Origin: Ceratodon purpureus
Lineage: Eukaryota > Streptophyta > Bryopsida > Pseudoditrichales > Ditrichaceae
DNA: 64,000 bases
Assembly: GCA_014871385.1 (NCBI GenBank)
Contig: CM026424.1
Span: 20,241,321 to 20,305,320, forward strand
Reading direction: 5' to 3'
The stretch's first letter is position 1, and each line of letters starts with the position of its first letter. The notes below the pieces were generated by a model that was not told where the DNA came from, made no database searches, and saw nothing but the letters and a program-made list of their open reading frames with translations. Below are positions 13,321-25,536 of the stretch, one piece after another. The translations under genes were made by a program, and so were the position numbers.

Positions 13321-15629
13321 TTTTGTAGTATATAAAAGACGTCATGAATTTCATGAAAAAGGAATATGGTTTTGTAGAGTAGGTCAGGTTTGCAGGTTCA
13401 GCAGAATCGTATGTCTTTACACTGTTGTAGATTAGAAATCTTTACTCAGTAAGTGTGACATGGCATATCAGCAAAACAAATGTGATAGGAGACGAAATTG
13501 CATTGATGTAGTGTTATGTAGCGAATACTTCCTACATAGATTACATTCATAATCGGAAAAGAGTTCTAAAATCTCTACCGAGACCATACGTTAATTTAAA
13601 AGCTGAGTTAGGATTTTAAAGCTGATTTTGCTAACTCCCTCAAAAGAAGTTACAGATATATTACTGTTCCTTGCATGACCATGTTTTTATTTTGATCTTT
13701 GGCAGTTATGCAATATCATTTAGAATTGAAAAAAATTGCCTTGAACTATACCTTCTAGTTTGCCTTGTTATATCTTTTCTTTTCTATATTCTATAACCCC
13801 GAAGTGGTCAGCTCTTTAATATGAGTGTTTAGAGGTTAACATATTGTTGTTCAACCAAGTTTGGCTTGCTTTTTTTTCCAATTAGAACAACTTTGCATTT
13901 ATTTTCTTCTATTTTTCTTATGTTTCAACTTTCAATGTTGACAATTGAGATTCAAGAAAATTCATATACAAAGAACACATCATTAAGGTTATCCAAATCT
14001 TGTGTTTCCTAATTCAAAATGCATTTATCACATTTAATGATGAGAGCGAGAATAATAAATAATGACACAATAATAATATTAAAAAGCAACAAACACCAAA
14101 AATCAACATAATACTGCTACACTATTTGCGAAGCTGAATGCACTATTTGAATATGAAAAAACATCATAATTCCTCCATGATGCTATTTCAATCTTTTTTC
14201 CTTCAAAACTAATTTTAGTCAAAATTCTGTTAAATCCGAATTCGGAGAGGGTTTTAACCCGGAATAATATTGAAGAAAAATTTTAGTCGTTGTTATCATA
14301 GTTGTAGTCGTCGTAGTAGTGACCGTCGTCGTCATGACCTTTGGAAGATTGAAGTTAGAGTTGGAAACTTGAATGGTTGTTAGAAAGGTTATATAGATTA
14401 TTTAGATGATGAATGGCTATTCACAAGGTTATTGCAAAAAAAAATTCATACAATATTTGAATATCAATCGACATATTTTAAAAATAAAAGTAAAACTCAA
14501 CTTCATTCATTTTTTGTGAAAATTGTATTTTATTTCATTTTTACATGAACACCTTTCATTTTTTATATTCAAATTAAAAAATTATGATTTTTGTCAATGG
14601 TTGTGCGCAAAATTGCGTAGCCCGAGTGATTAATTTAAAACTTATCCAAAATCTTTGAATACACTTATATGGTCAATTACTTTCAAATTTCCAGCTCTCC
14701 TAGTTCAATCTACATACTAAAAATAACAAAAACTACAATAACATAAAATAACACTAGACTACAGGTACGATGCCTGCACGATGCCCGCCTAAGTACCCAG
14801 CGCGACATCCATAGCTGACCCAATCCGGGTATCGCCACCCTAGTACCACAACCGTCCCACCCGGCCGAAAATTCCCGCCCGGTAAGAGCACCTCGATCAC
14901 GACATCGAACAGAACGAATCCAACGGCTAGTACACAACATTCAAATCTCACGAGAGCATCCTCACCACTCAAACTCCCCACAGAGCACCTACTCACAGCA
15001 CCGCTGGAGATGCGGCCCGCCCCGCCACTCAGACGCGTTCGTCGTCGCGAGTCGGACGCAGCGCCAGCTCCAGGAATGGCGCTAGAGAATTCCCCGGACT
15101 CGCCTCGCACAGCCTCGCCATCGCAGCGCCATCACTGGCATCACTGGCTGCGTCGCAGATTCGCACCTCACTCAATCTGCCCTGGAACGCCGCTGCCATT
15201 GCCAAGCAACCCCCATCTCAACACCTGTAGCTACTGTCCTTGTTCACCCACTGAGGCCGCATTTTGAGAGAGAGAGAGCGAGAGAGAGAGGGCGAAGGTA
15301 GCAGTTCTTAGACCTAGCTCGCGTTCCGCAGCCTGCTCGCTCGTTGGAGCGTGCATCTGCTGGAGATGGATGCCATGATGTGAGGGTTGCAGTCTGGGGT
15401 TGCGCGATCAGGAGTTGGGGATGTGGAGATGGTGGGTATGGCCGATTGTGGGCGATGTGGGGGGAGTGGTGAACTGGGGGGAGTGACGTGCCGGGAGATG
15501 GGCGTCGCGTTGTTTCCGTCTCTGGATCCATAGGGGAGTTTGATTAGGTTTTCGAGGTGGGTTTTTGATTTTTTGGGGTTTGGGGGTTAGGATTTTGGGG
15601 TTGTCGGTAAGGGGAGGGGGGTTGGGGCG
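13321..15629. other. Intergenic region upstream of EXO70 copy 1
   Basis: From 13321 to about 14700 the spacer is AT-rich with no supported reading frame. From about 14750 to 15629 it becomes GC-rich and is probably promoter and 5' leader of the downstream EXO70 gene. Open frames in the GC-rich part lack any recognisable domain and I treat them as chance. Confidence 0.5.
15266..15291. repeat. GA microsatellite in the EXO70 copy 1 leader
   Basis: A GA dinucleotide run with single interruptions, about 340 bp upstream of the EXO70 start codon. Such purine tracts are common in plant 5' leaders. The second EXO70 gene has a TC tract in the corresponding region. Confidence 0.8.
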
Positions 15630-17809
15630 ATGGCGGCTCCGGATGGGGAAGCGCGGGTGCTGGCGACAGCGCAGCATATTGTGAAAGCGTTGGGGACGAC
15701 GGACACGATGACGGATGACATGTTGCATATTTTGTCGAAGTTTGATCATCGATTCTCCAGCATGGGGTCGAAGGAGCTGGACATTAATCCGGAGCCGTCG
15801 ACATCGCAGGATTCGGATGTGGAGGAGTCGTATCCGCCTGCGAGGAGCTCGAGATCGAGTGCCCGGAATGCGAGTCAGGCGAGGGCGAATAACTTTGCGT
15901 TGGATGCAGCGGAGAATGTGATAGTGCAGTGGGTGAATGGGTATTCGGACCAGGCGAAGCAGAAGTGGATCTTCGAGGGGTCGGAGGATGATTCGGTGCA
16001 GTATTTGGATGCTGTGGATGAGGTCGTGAACCAATTGGAGTCTATGAGGGGTGTGAATCGGGACCCGGGAACCCTAGAGAGGGCGCAGAACTTGCACCAT
16101 ACGGCTCTGCAGAGACTTCTCGAGGAGTTTCGGTATATGTTGGATAAGTATAGTGAGAGAGTGGACCCGGATTGGTTGTTGGACTCGCTGTCCGCGGGGT
16201 ATTTTAGAACGCCTGTGAATGATGTGGTGGATCCGGAGTCGGGCAGTGATGACGATGTGGATGATGAGGAGGATGATGAGGATGATGAGGATGTGCCGGT
16301 TGCGCAGCCTGTGGATAAAATTGAAACGGCGGTGGATTTGGTTCCTCCTCAGGTGGCAGTAGATCTGCATGACATTGCCAAGCGCTTAATTGGTGGGAAG
16401 TTCAAGACGGACTGCACGGATATGTATGTGAGGAAAAGGAGGGTCATTCTGGAAGAGAGCTTGTATGAGCTGGGAGTGGAAAGAGTGACGATCGATGAGG
16501 TGCAGAAGATGCAATGGGAGGTTCAGGAGGACAGGATTAAGAAGTGGAACCAAGCTATGAACGTGGGAGTGAAGGTGCTATTTTCCAGCGAGAAGCAGCT
16601 CTGTGATGAGGTATGTCTCCGTCCCTTGATTACGTAAAATACTGCCGTGAATGGCCTTGTGTATAGTCTTGAGTTGATTTTACTAGCACTTTCGGACACA
16701 AATGTTTGGATCAATTTCTGAACTCTCTTGTGACTGCGCCGTTCCAGGTATTTAGACCACCTCTCAGCGAGACCGTCTTCAATGACATCGGTAAAGGCGC
16801 TATCATGCAACTGCTCAGCTTTGGGGAGGCAATAGCTATCATTCGACGGTCTCCTGAAAAGCTTTTCAAAGTCCTTGATATGTACGAAACACTGCGAGAC
16901 ATTATTCCAGATTTGGACGTCATATTCGCTGGCCCAGGTGGAGCAAGCGTTCGGTCCGAGGCGGAAGGAATTCTTATGCGGTTAGGAGAAGCAGCGAGAG
17001 GTACCTTTGGGGAGTTTGAAAATGCCATTCAGAGAGATGCTTCAAGGACTCCAGTTCCGGGAGGGGCTGTACACCCACTCAACCGGTATGTGATGAATTA
17101 CATCAAACTTTTGTGTGATTATACCGACACTTTGAAGCAGCTTTTCGGGAAAAAGAAGGAGGTTCCGAAGTTGTTAGGGGACGATCCCGAGTTGCCTGAG
17201 TACGGAGACGATGACAGAGGAGGAGGCAGAGAGGAACTTTCACCCTTGGCTGTGCAGATCAACTGGTTGATGCATGTACTTCAGAACAATCTAGAAACGA
17301 AGTCGAAAGTCCACCGGGATCCTGCATTGAGCAGCTTATTCTTGATGAACAATGTGTACTACATGGTCCAGAAGGTGAAAGACTCAAATGTTAGGGCGCT
17401 CATTGGGGATGAATGGGTTAAAAAACACACCAGTTTGTTACGACAACATGCAACAAATTATCAGAGGGCTGCATGGAGCAAGATTTTGGCGTTTTTGAAA
17501 GATGAAGGAATTCAGAATCCAGGCATGTCAACTGGAGTATCTCGTTCGACTCTCAAGGACAGGTTGAAGAATTTCAATGCTGCTTTCGATGACGCCCACC
17601 GCATACAATCACAATGGGTTGTGTATGGTGATGATCTGCGTGACGAATTGAGGATTTTTATCGCTGAAAAGTTGCTCCCAGCTTACCGAGGCCTCGTTGG
17701 GCGTTATGGGCACTTCATTGAGTCAGGGAGGCACCCAGAGAAGTATATCAAATACACAGTGGAGGACCTTGAGGCTTTCATTGGTGATTTTTTTACAGGA
17801 CCTAAGTAG
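15630..17809 (+). CDS. EXO70 exocyst subunit, copy 1
   Basis: EXO70 is the exocyst subunit that binds plasma-membrane phosphoinositides and tethers secretory vesicles. Two exons, 15630-16610 and 16748-17809, join in phase 0 across a 137-bp intron to 680 residues, normal for plant EXO70. The N-terminal helical part starts MAAPDGEARVLATAQHIVKA and includes TMTDDM and SKFDHRFSSM. An acidic stretch of Asp and Glu lies near residues 205-225. The conserved EXO70 C-terminal domain begins before the intron (EVQKMQWEVQEDRIKKWNQA) and runs through FGEAIAIIRRSPEKLFKVLD, VMNYIKLLCDYTDTL, LFLMNNVYYMVQKVKDS and the terminal KYIKYTVEDLEAFIGDFF. A second, closely related gene follows 4 kb downstream on the same strand. 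The start is the first ATG in frame and matches the paralogue. It lacks features that would place it in a plant subclade by eye. Confidence 0.96.
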
Positions 17810-20800
17810 TGCGCTCCCTTATCTCACAACATGGAAGGTTGCATATTCATCCGCACTTCCTGCCCGTGAAAATTACACAAGGTTGGTGTCTCAATTCGCA
17901 TTGTACACATTCGCTAGCGTCTCCTGTTGTAATTGCCCACATTCTGTAGCTGTAATTTAGTACTCAGTCTAAGACATGTCTGTTATACCTCGATTGGCAA
18001 TCTATTGCATCAGTCTCGTGTGAAATATTAATGCCGAAGCAGAGACTTTACTGGTCGTTCACCTGCATTTAGTCTTTACGCTGCCCGTCTCAGAACAGGT
18101 TGAGAGAACTACCGTAGAAGATGCAGAGAGTCATTTTTTTCCAAAAGGCTGCCGTTGTAGTGCATGTTCGTAGTACTGCCATTGTTTATCAAACGTGTGA
18201 GGCTTTCTTTCACTGCAGAGCTGATTTTATGATGACTATCCTCAATTGTTTTGGTGTTTGCTTCTTGACGAAGTTGTTGGTTCCAGCACAATTAGCACTT
18301 GCATCAGGTGGAAAACCGACCACCGGAGAAAGTCAGTGTATTATACCTGCTTGTAGAGCCGTGTGTGGGTGTACCCGCACGGTAGGCTGATCTTGAATTC
18401 CATTAGTGTTATGAATGATTTCTCGAACTCAGTGCTCACTTCTTATTACTCCATCTTTAAAGTAAACGAGGCTGCAAAGCTGGCTGAACATGCCATGAAA
18501 CAACCCCTACATTCTTTCCGTGAAGATTCAAGTGTAATTGCCTTTAAATTATTTATTTACCATTTATCGGCACGAATGGAGCGGAACATTTCAAGTGTAG
18601 TTGTAGCTTGATCCTTGGAAAATGAGCGCTGCTCTGTTATGATTGATTTGTGTTGACCACACCACCGTGTTTGCTATTTATTCCACACAGTTTGTGTCAC
18701 GCAAAGATAGTGTTGTCAACACGAATTAACCAAAGAAGTGTACCACTATAGAGCTTATCCAAGACCTGCTTGTGTCATGGAATATCCTTCAAATCCTTTG
18801 ATTCGGTGCTTGCCTGTCGAGGAATTTCTTGCCTGTGCTTCATTAACTTACTGGTCCTGCAGCGTTTGAACTTTGAATTGCATGGAGAGCTTTGATCTGT
18901 ATAACTTGTGATGAGTTATGGTGCTATGAGCTGTCCTGACTCCTCACAGTCATCACTGTAGATTGTAGTCTGTCACCTCATTGCTCCACCTTTTTTTTAA
19001 AAATATTTTTCATTTTCCGTTTCCAGATGCCATCTCAGGATAAGCATTAAAAATACTTTCAATCCGTTGTTGGGGATCTTAATACCTACCAGGCTAGGCT
19101 AGTGGTAGCCCGGTGCCAACAGCCTGGTGATGGTGCCTGAGTCCTGAGCATCATGAAATGATCTACCTGCAATGTCGTCAGTTACAACTTCAAGTCTGCC
19201 AAGGGAATGGGGTTGGGTAGGGTTGGCAAGCCCTAAGATACAGGTTGGAAGGCAGCTCTCAGTGCTCATGCAAGCTGGTCCGACGTTGATGATTTAAAGT
19301 GCCGCTGTGAGTGTGGGCCTAGCAGGAGAGCTGGTAGGGCATCCAGTAATAGAAGAGGTCGGTTGCTGGGTTACTGCAGCAAGGACTCAAAGGGGGAGGA
19401 TGATGCATTAATAGCCATCCCTGTACTTGTGAATCTATCTCCTATATTATAAAATATTGTATGGGATGCTGCAAGTTTTGTGCACATGGCGCTTAGAATA
19501 TTTACGGCTCTACCAATCCTGGCCATCAAGTCGAGAGCAACAAGTTATATGCAGGCTGTCACCAGGCCGTGGCTTTTGAACTGGATGGAGATTTACGTTG
19601 CAAGCATTCAGGAGAATCAGGCACAATGGTGGCATCTGCAACAGTGCCTGTCCCAGAATGGCAGCTCGCAAATCAGCTGTGTTAACAGGTGATCACTGAT
19701 TATTTCAAGGCTCCAGCCCCAAATCACTGACATAGTGACGAGCTAGAATTACTCCTGATTTCGCATTTGAGTCATGGCTAGGTACCATATATGAAAAAGA
19801 TCTTCCTGCCTGACCATGTGGACAGCACAACCTTGTGCAATTATCAGTAAACTCAAATGGAAATTTGATGATGAGGGTTTGGTAACCCATCACAATCATC
19901 ACCATTCACGCTAAACCCGTGATGATCAACAAATGCCCCTCCACATTATCAAACCCCTACATGTGTCCCACATACACAATGAAAGGGATGTACACACTTA
20001 GGTGGTTGACAAATACATCCAGGGAGGGGGGAGGGCACATTCTGAATCAGGTGTTACTGGCTGTCAAAAATAAATTTAAAAAGAAAAGGAAAAAAAGGTG
20101 CATCACTGCTGATTCATGTCATCCAAAAAGTAAAAAGTAACTTATCCCATCTTGAGTCCTGACTCTTGCCTGCTATCTTATCAGACTTTGCACCCACTTG
20201 AGCCAAGGCCCTCAGTATTCGCAGAACTCGAGGCACCTCTCATCCATGATCATTCCCCTCGGAAACACAGTCCCAGAAACACAGTGAAAATAAAATATGA
20301 ACTTTGAATTCTGAAGATTTGAATCCTAAAGATTTAATATTGAAAACACTTGCGATCACCTTGAGTGCTCAATACTCAAGATTATATCATAGCATTGCCA
20401 CTGTGGGCGCGCTCAACCCATGGTTGCATTACACAACTGCCTGGAATAAGGAAATCAGACAAATAAAACACCTAGGTCTCGTCACCACTAACTTGGAACA
20501 TAGCCCTCAGCGAAGTGAGGAGGGACAAGTCAAGGCAAGTGTGCCCTTACCCAGTCAACCCAGTTGCATAATATTCCTGGTTCCGCTCCCTCTCCCCTCT
20601 CTTGGACAATACCCCGCAGCAACCCGGAAAGAAAACCCCCAAGCCCGTGTCCCAAAAGAAGAAAGCCCTCCATTCACTCCATCCCATCCCATCCCATACC
20701 ATCTCATCACATACCCAATGGCCATCAGTCTCTCCTCAAAACCGGAGACTTTTCATCACCACCCCCATCATCACCATCCCAAACTCTTCCTCCTCAAAGC

Positions 20801-20822
20801 TATTCCTCCCATGCTCCCCATT

Positions 20823-20905
20823 CTCATCATCAACATCATCAAAATCATCAAAATCATCAACATCATCAACAGCATCAACATCATCAACATCATCTACACC
20901 ATGAT
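20823..20905. repeat. TCA/ATC trinucleotide-rich repeat
   Basis: Imperfect ATCATCAAC/ATCATCAAA array over about 80 bp, upstream of EXO70 copy 2. It gives rise to Ser-, His- or Ile-rich spurious open frames in all three forward frames. Confidence 0.75.
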
Positions 20906-21103
20906 CATCAGCAGCGTGATGTGCGCAACTACTGGGTTACTACGGTTACCACCCCGCGCGAGCTGCAGCCTTAGATTATTGACTGTTATTCCAACCCCAA
21001 CAGCAACTGCAACACGGACAGAAAACAGGAAAGAGCAACAGCAACTCTCCCCATTCCCATTCCCACGTTCCAGTTGGGTCAGTACCACCACCAAGCCCAT
21101 TCT

Positions 21104-21104
21104 A

Positions 21105-21148
<44 letters not shown>
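21104..21148. repeat. TC microsatellite upstream of EXO70 copy 2
   Basis: A long, nearly pure CT run starting after CCCATTCTATC, about 700 bp upstream of the EXO70 start. It is the pyrimidine counterpart of the GA run in front of copy 1. Confidence 0.85.
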
Positions 21149-21149
<1 letters not shown>

Positions 21150-21853
21150 CATCCATCACCTTCCTTACTTCTCCCACTCCACTCGGTGGTGCATACAACC
21201 AGCCAAAAGCAGGCCGAAAGCAGAAAGCAGCAAAAAAAAGGCTCACAAAGCAGCAGCTGCAAGTGGCGGTGACTCCATCTCCGACGCTACTCTTCTAGTC
21301 CGCCTCTTGCTGTTGCGGCTGCCACAATTGTGCTCTGTGTCTACTTTTCTCTGTGTGTCTGTTTAGGGTGGATAGTAGTGAAGGTTTGTTAGTTGTTTGT
21401 GTGGTTTACTTGAGCAGGGAACTAGTCAGTGAGCCGTTGAGTGGGGTTTCTTAAAGTTGCGGTTTTGGTGAGGTTTGTGGAGGGGTGGGGGTTGCAAAGG
21501 TGGCGGTTTGGGGGAGGAAAGGGGGGATCTTGGGGAGGGGTTTGGGGGGATCCGGTAGTCGGCAGGGATGCCCAGGTTTTGCGGGCGTTCGTGCTGTGCA
21601 GACCGAGATCTCGGTGTGGGGGAGTATCTGCAGCGGGAGGTTAACTTGAGGAGTGTTCGGCGAAGTATGTGAGTTGGGGTGCGTTTTGGCCAATGCGTGA
21701 CATCGGAGGGGGAGCGTCGGAGTGAATTTGGGGGAGAGGTGGAGAGATCTGGCTTCGAGGCAGGATGCGATAAGGACTCAGAAGGAGGGAGCGAGTGGGA
21801 AGCGAAAGGCAGGCACGCTGAAGCCCCGGGACGGAGCCGCGTCGTCACCCAGA

Positions 21854-24800
21854 ATGGCGGTGCTGGACGGCGAGGCGCGGGTGCTGATGACGGCGCAGCA
21901 TATCATCAAGGCGCTGGGGACATCGGACGCCATGACGGATGACATGATCTCGGTGCTGTCCAAGTTCGACCACCGGTTCTCGATCATGAACGACACCAAG
22001 AATTTGGAGCGGAGGTCGTCGTCGGACCCCTCGACGTCGCACCATGGTGGCAATGACTCCGACTCCGATCCGGAGCCTAGCAACTCGCGGAGACCGCCCA
22101 AGCGGCGGGTGATGAATTCGGCGCTGGACTCCGCGGAGAAGGTGATCGTGCACTGGGACCTGGGCTATGGGGATCAAGGCTCCAGGTGGATCTTCGAGAG
22201 CACGACGGAGGACTCGCAGAACTACCTCGACGCCGTTGACGAGGTCCTCACCGAGCTCGAGAGCATGAAAATCCACAACCGCGACCCGAAGCTTCTGGAA
22301 GAGGCCCAGCACTTGCTGCAACTCGCCATGGAGCGCCTGGAAGAGGAGCTTCGCCATGTGCTCGACCGCTACACGGGGTTCGTCGACCCTGATGTGCTCA
22401 TCAACTCCTTCTCCAACGGCTCGTTCCGCGATGTCGACCCGGAGGAGGTTGATGATGAGGACGAGGACGAGGAGGATGATGAGGAAGGGGGCGTCGGTTC
22501 GACGCGGCGGGGGAGGACATTGGAGCGGACGCAGAGCCGGGCGGTGGCGCTCTTGCCTGCGCAGGCCGCGGAGGATGTGTTGGGGATTGTGACGCGGTTG
22601 ATTGCGGGTGGGTTCAAGAAGGAGTGTGTTCAGGTGTACATTAGCTCACGGAAGCAAGTGTTGGAGCGGAGCTTGCAGGCGTTGGGGGTGGAGAGGTTGA
22701 GCATCGACGAGGTGCAGCGGATGCCGTGGGAGGTTCAGGAGGAGAAGATTAAGAAGTGGAACCAGGCGATGAAGGTTGGTGTGACGGTGTTGTTTGCGAG
22801 CGAGAAGCAGCTCTGTGATCAGGTATGCGCTCATAATCTTTGCGCATTGTTTGAATCGGATTGGTGCTGATTTTGGGGTCGGTGATGTGTGTCTGGAGAT
22901 TTTGAGTGTGGAGGCAAAGGAGCAAGGTTTGGGCAATTGGAGGGGTCTCGTTTTTCTTTTTTCTGTAAGTGTCGGTAGGACATGTTCGAACGTTGAAGTT
23001 AGTTTTAAAATAATATATAATTGATGGCTTGAACAGTGGCACATGGGTGGGGATGTGCCGACGATTGGTTAGTTGTTAGGTTGCTGGAACAACTAGAGTT
23101 GAACGACTTTAGTATAGTCTACGTGATGTTGTTTAGCATGCTCGTTGCGGATTACGAATGCCCTATCCTCATTTTTCGGTTCATCGGTAGAGTGTTGAGT
23201 TGAACGTGTTATGGCCGTTGGCCATGTGGGAGAATGAGCAAGTTTTAGAGCCAAAGGATGAGGTGGGAATTCTCTTGAGGAGGTGTTCATTTCTGCAAGT
23301 GTCGATAGGATATGGTTGAACTCATTTTTAATCTATCTGTAATTGAGGTTGAAGGTGAAGGTGTTAAACGAGAGATGTTTAGTTGTTAGATTGCACGTTG
23401 GGTTCTGAATTCAGTACGATGTTGATTTCGCCCATGTTCCGCCATTAGTTTCGGAAGACATATGGCTTCATTATCTCTGGCAGGCAATTTTGGGTGTTGG
23501 TAGCTCGTTGAGCAAGCAAGCTTTAGGGCAAAGACAAGAGATGGTAATCTCTTTTGAGGAGTCTACTGTATTTGTACCTGTGGATATCATTAGGAGACCA
23601 TGTTCAACCTCGAAGTGATTCAGTTGATTACTTCACTGATCGGATCTTCATCAGTAGCACCTCGGTGAAGATTGGTTGGTTAACGAATTTGGTTGTGAGG
23701 TTGCAGTTGCTGATCTGAGTTGGACGATGTTAGTCATGAGTTCATTAGTAGTGACCACTTCAGTCTGCAACTATGAGTCGGCATGTCAACTATGAGTCAG
23801 GAAATTGAGTTTGTTGGTTGTAGTGACATCAAGTCGATCGTGGTAGCTTGGCGATTAGCTTTGTCTAATACTTTGATAAATTGTTTCAGATGTGAACTGC
23901 ATTTGTAGATCTCAACTCATGCTTGGCTATTTTATTACTTGGTTTGAACTCGGCTCAGTTGAATGTGTTGTGGCTGTTGCCTGTTGGTTTTTCTGTGTTG
24001 GGGTTCAAAGGAACACGCTAGCAATTGTTCTGACTAATAGGAATTTCAAAGGGTCGGGCATTCTAGAACTCGCCCTTCAGTCACTGTTGACATGCTCTGT
24101 AAATGACGGAAGGGATTATGTCAGAGATCACTTGTCTTAGGTTAGTTGCTTGGGTTAGCAGCAGCTTTTCAGTTGAATTGTGTTATTGAAATCTATGATG
24201 ATGTGAAGTCTTCCATTTTTGTTCTGCTTAGCATTGATAATTCCGTCCGGATAGTGGATTTATTTGTCATACACTTTGGGGTTGTAGAAAATTCATGCTC
24301 GCTATCAGCTGGATTATGACTTTCCTTTGCTAAACTCGTAGTTTTTCTTGTTTAGTTCATTACGTGCATCAGTTCTAAGTGCAGTTCTGCTTTCAGTTTC
24401 TGACTCTACTGCTGCCACTGATCCAGGTATTTGCTCCTCCTCTAGCCGACATCTGCTTCAACGACTTTGCCAAGGCCGCCATCATGCACCTGCTTAGCTT
24501 CGGCGAGGCCATCGCCATCAGCCGCCGCTCTCCGGAGAAGCTCTTCAAGATCCTTGACATGTACGACACACTCCGCGAGCTCATCCCGGAGCTCGACATC
24601 ATCTTCTCCGGCACCTCCGGAGCCAGCGTCCGGACTGAAGCCGCCGGCATTCTCTCCCGCCTCGGTGAGGCTGCCCGCGGCACCTTCTCTGAGTTCGAGA
24701 ACGCCATCCAACGCGACAGCTCCCGTGTTCCTGTCACGGGCGGCTCCGTCCACCCTCTCACTCGCTACGTCATGAACTACATCAAACTCGCCTGCGACTA

Positions 24801-25536
24801 CACCGACACGCTCAAACTCGTCTACGGTGACCGATCCCAAAACTCTGATCAAAACCGAGCCTCCTATTCCCCGGAACGCGACGACCGGTTTGTCCGCGAA
24901 GATCAAACCTCCCCTCTCGCCTCCCAAATCTCCCGGCTAGCCCAGGCACTCCAGAGCAACCTCGAAGGCAAGGCGAAGATGTACCGCGACCCGGCCTTGA
25001 CCCATCTCTTCCTCATGAACAACATCCACTACGTGGTCCAGAAGGTGAGGAGCAGCGAGATGAGAACCCTGCTCGGGGACATCTGGCTACGACGTCAGGC
25101 CAGCATGGTTCGTCAATCCGCTGCAAGCTACCAACGTGCAGCATGGAGCAAAGTGTTGGCCTGTCTTCGTGATGAAGGCCTCCACAACCGTGGTGGTGTG
25201 TCGACAGGTGTCTCTAGACAGATCCTGAAAGACCGGTTTAAGAATTTCAACACGATTTTCGATGAGGTTCACCGCGCCCAGTCGCAGTGGGTTGTGTTGG
25301 ATCCCGGGCTACGTGATGAGCTGCGCATCTTCATTGCGGACAAAGTGTTGCCGGCTTACCGGGCGTTTCTGGGTCGGTATGGGCACCACATCGAGACTGG
25401 CCGGCATCCGGATAAGTATATCAAGTATACTGTGGAGGATTTGGAGATTGCCATCGGTGATTTTTTCACTGGGAGCTCTGGGTCGATGAGTGGGTCGAGA
25501 CGGAGATCGTTCTCGTTGCATCACTCGGGGCAATAA
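21854..25536 (+). CDS. EXO70 exocyst subunit, copy 2
   Basis: Second exocyst EXO70 gene, paralogous to the one at 15630. Exons 21854-22822 and 24427-25536 join in phase 0 across a 1604-bp intron to 692 residues. The N-terminus MAVLDGEARVLMTAQHIIKA aligns with copy 1, which fixes the ATG at 21854 although the frame is open further upstream with non-ATG codons. The acidic stretch lies near residues 195-210. The C-terminal domain contains FGEAIAISRRSPEKLFKILD, VMNYIKLACDYTDTL, LFLMNNIHYVVQKVRSS and KYIKYTVEDLEIAIGDFF. Copy 2 extends past copy 1 with a Ser/Arg-rich tail (GSMSGSRRRSFSLHHSGQ). The intron is at exactly the same codon as in copy 1, after CSEKQLCD-type residues and before VF-PPL. The exons are visibly more GC-rich than those of copy 1, suggesting long separation or different substitution pressure. 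Confidence 0.96.

Larger units (their letters stand above)
17810..21853. other. Intergenic region between the two EXO70 genes
   Basis: About 4 kb with no supported gene. The first few hundred bases are probably the 3' untranslated region of copy 1. From about 20550 the sequence turns C- and TCA-rich and then pyrimidine-rich, which looks like promoter and 5' leader of copy 2. A long open frame at 20304-21272 is low-complexity translation of these repeats. A stretch at about 19080-19400 has a mildly GC-rich, repeat-like look but I could not match it to any element. Confidence 0.5.

Noticed and set aside
15408-16034. A 208-codon antisense frame over EXO70 copy 1, with similar ones over copy 2
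   Set aside because: They mirror the GC-rich sense exons and encode Arg/His/Pro-rich strings with no domain; shadows of the real gene.
19080-19400. A SINE- or tRNA-like element
   Set aside because: TAGGCTAGTGG resembles an A box, but no B box, terminal tail or target-site duplication could be found.
20304-21272. A 322-codon open frame upstream of EXO70 copy 2
   Set aside because: Its sequence is translation of TCA and TC repeats and C-rich leader; three frames are open at once and there is no domain, so it is not a gene.
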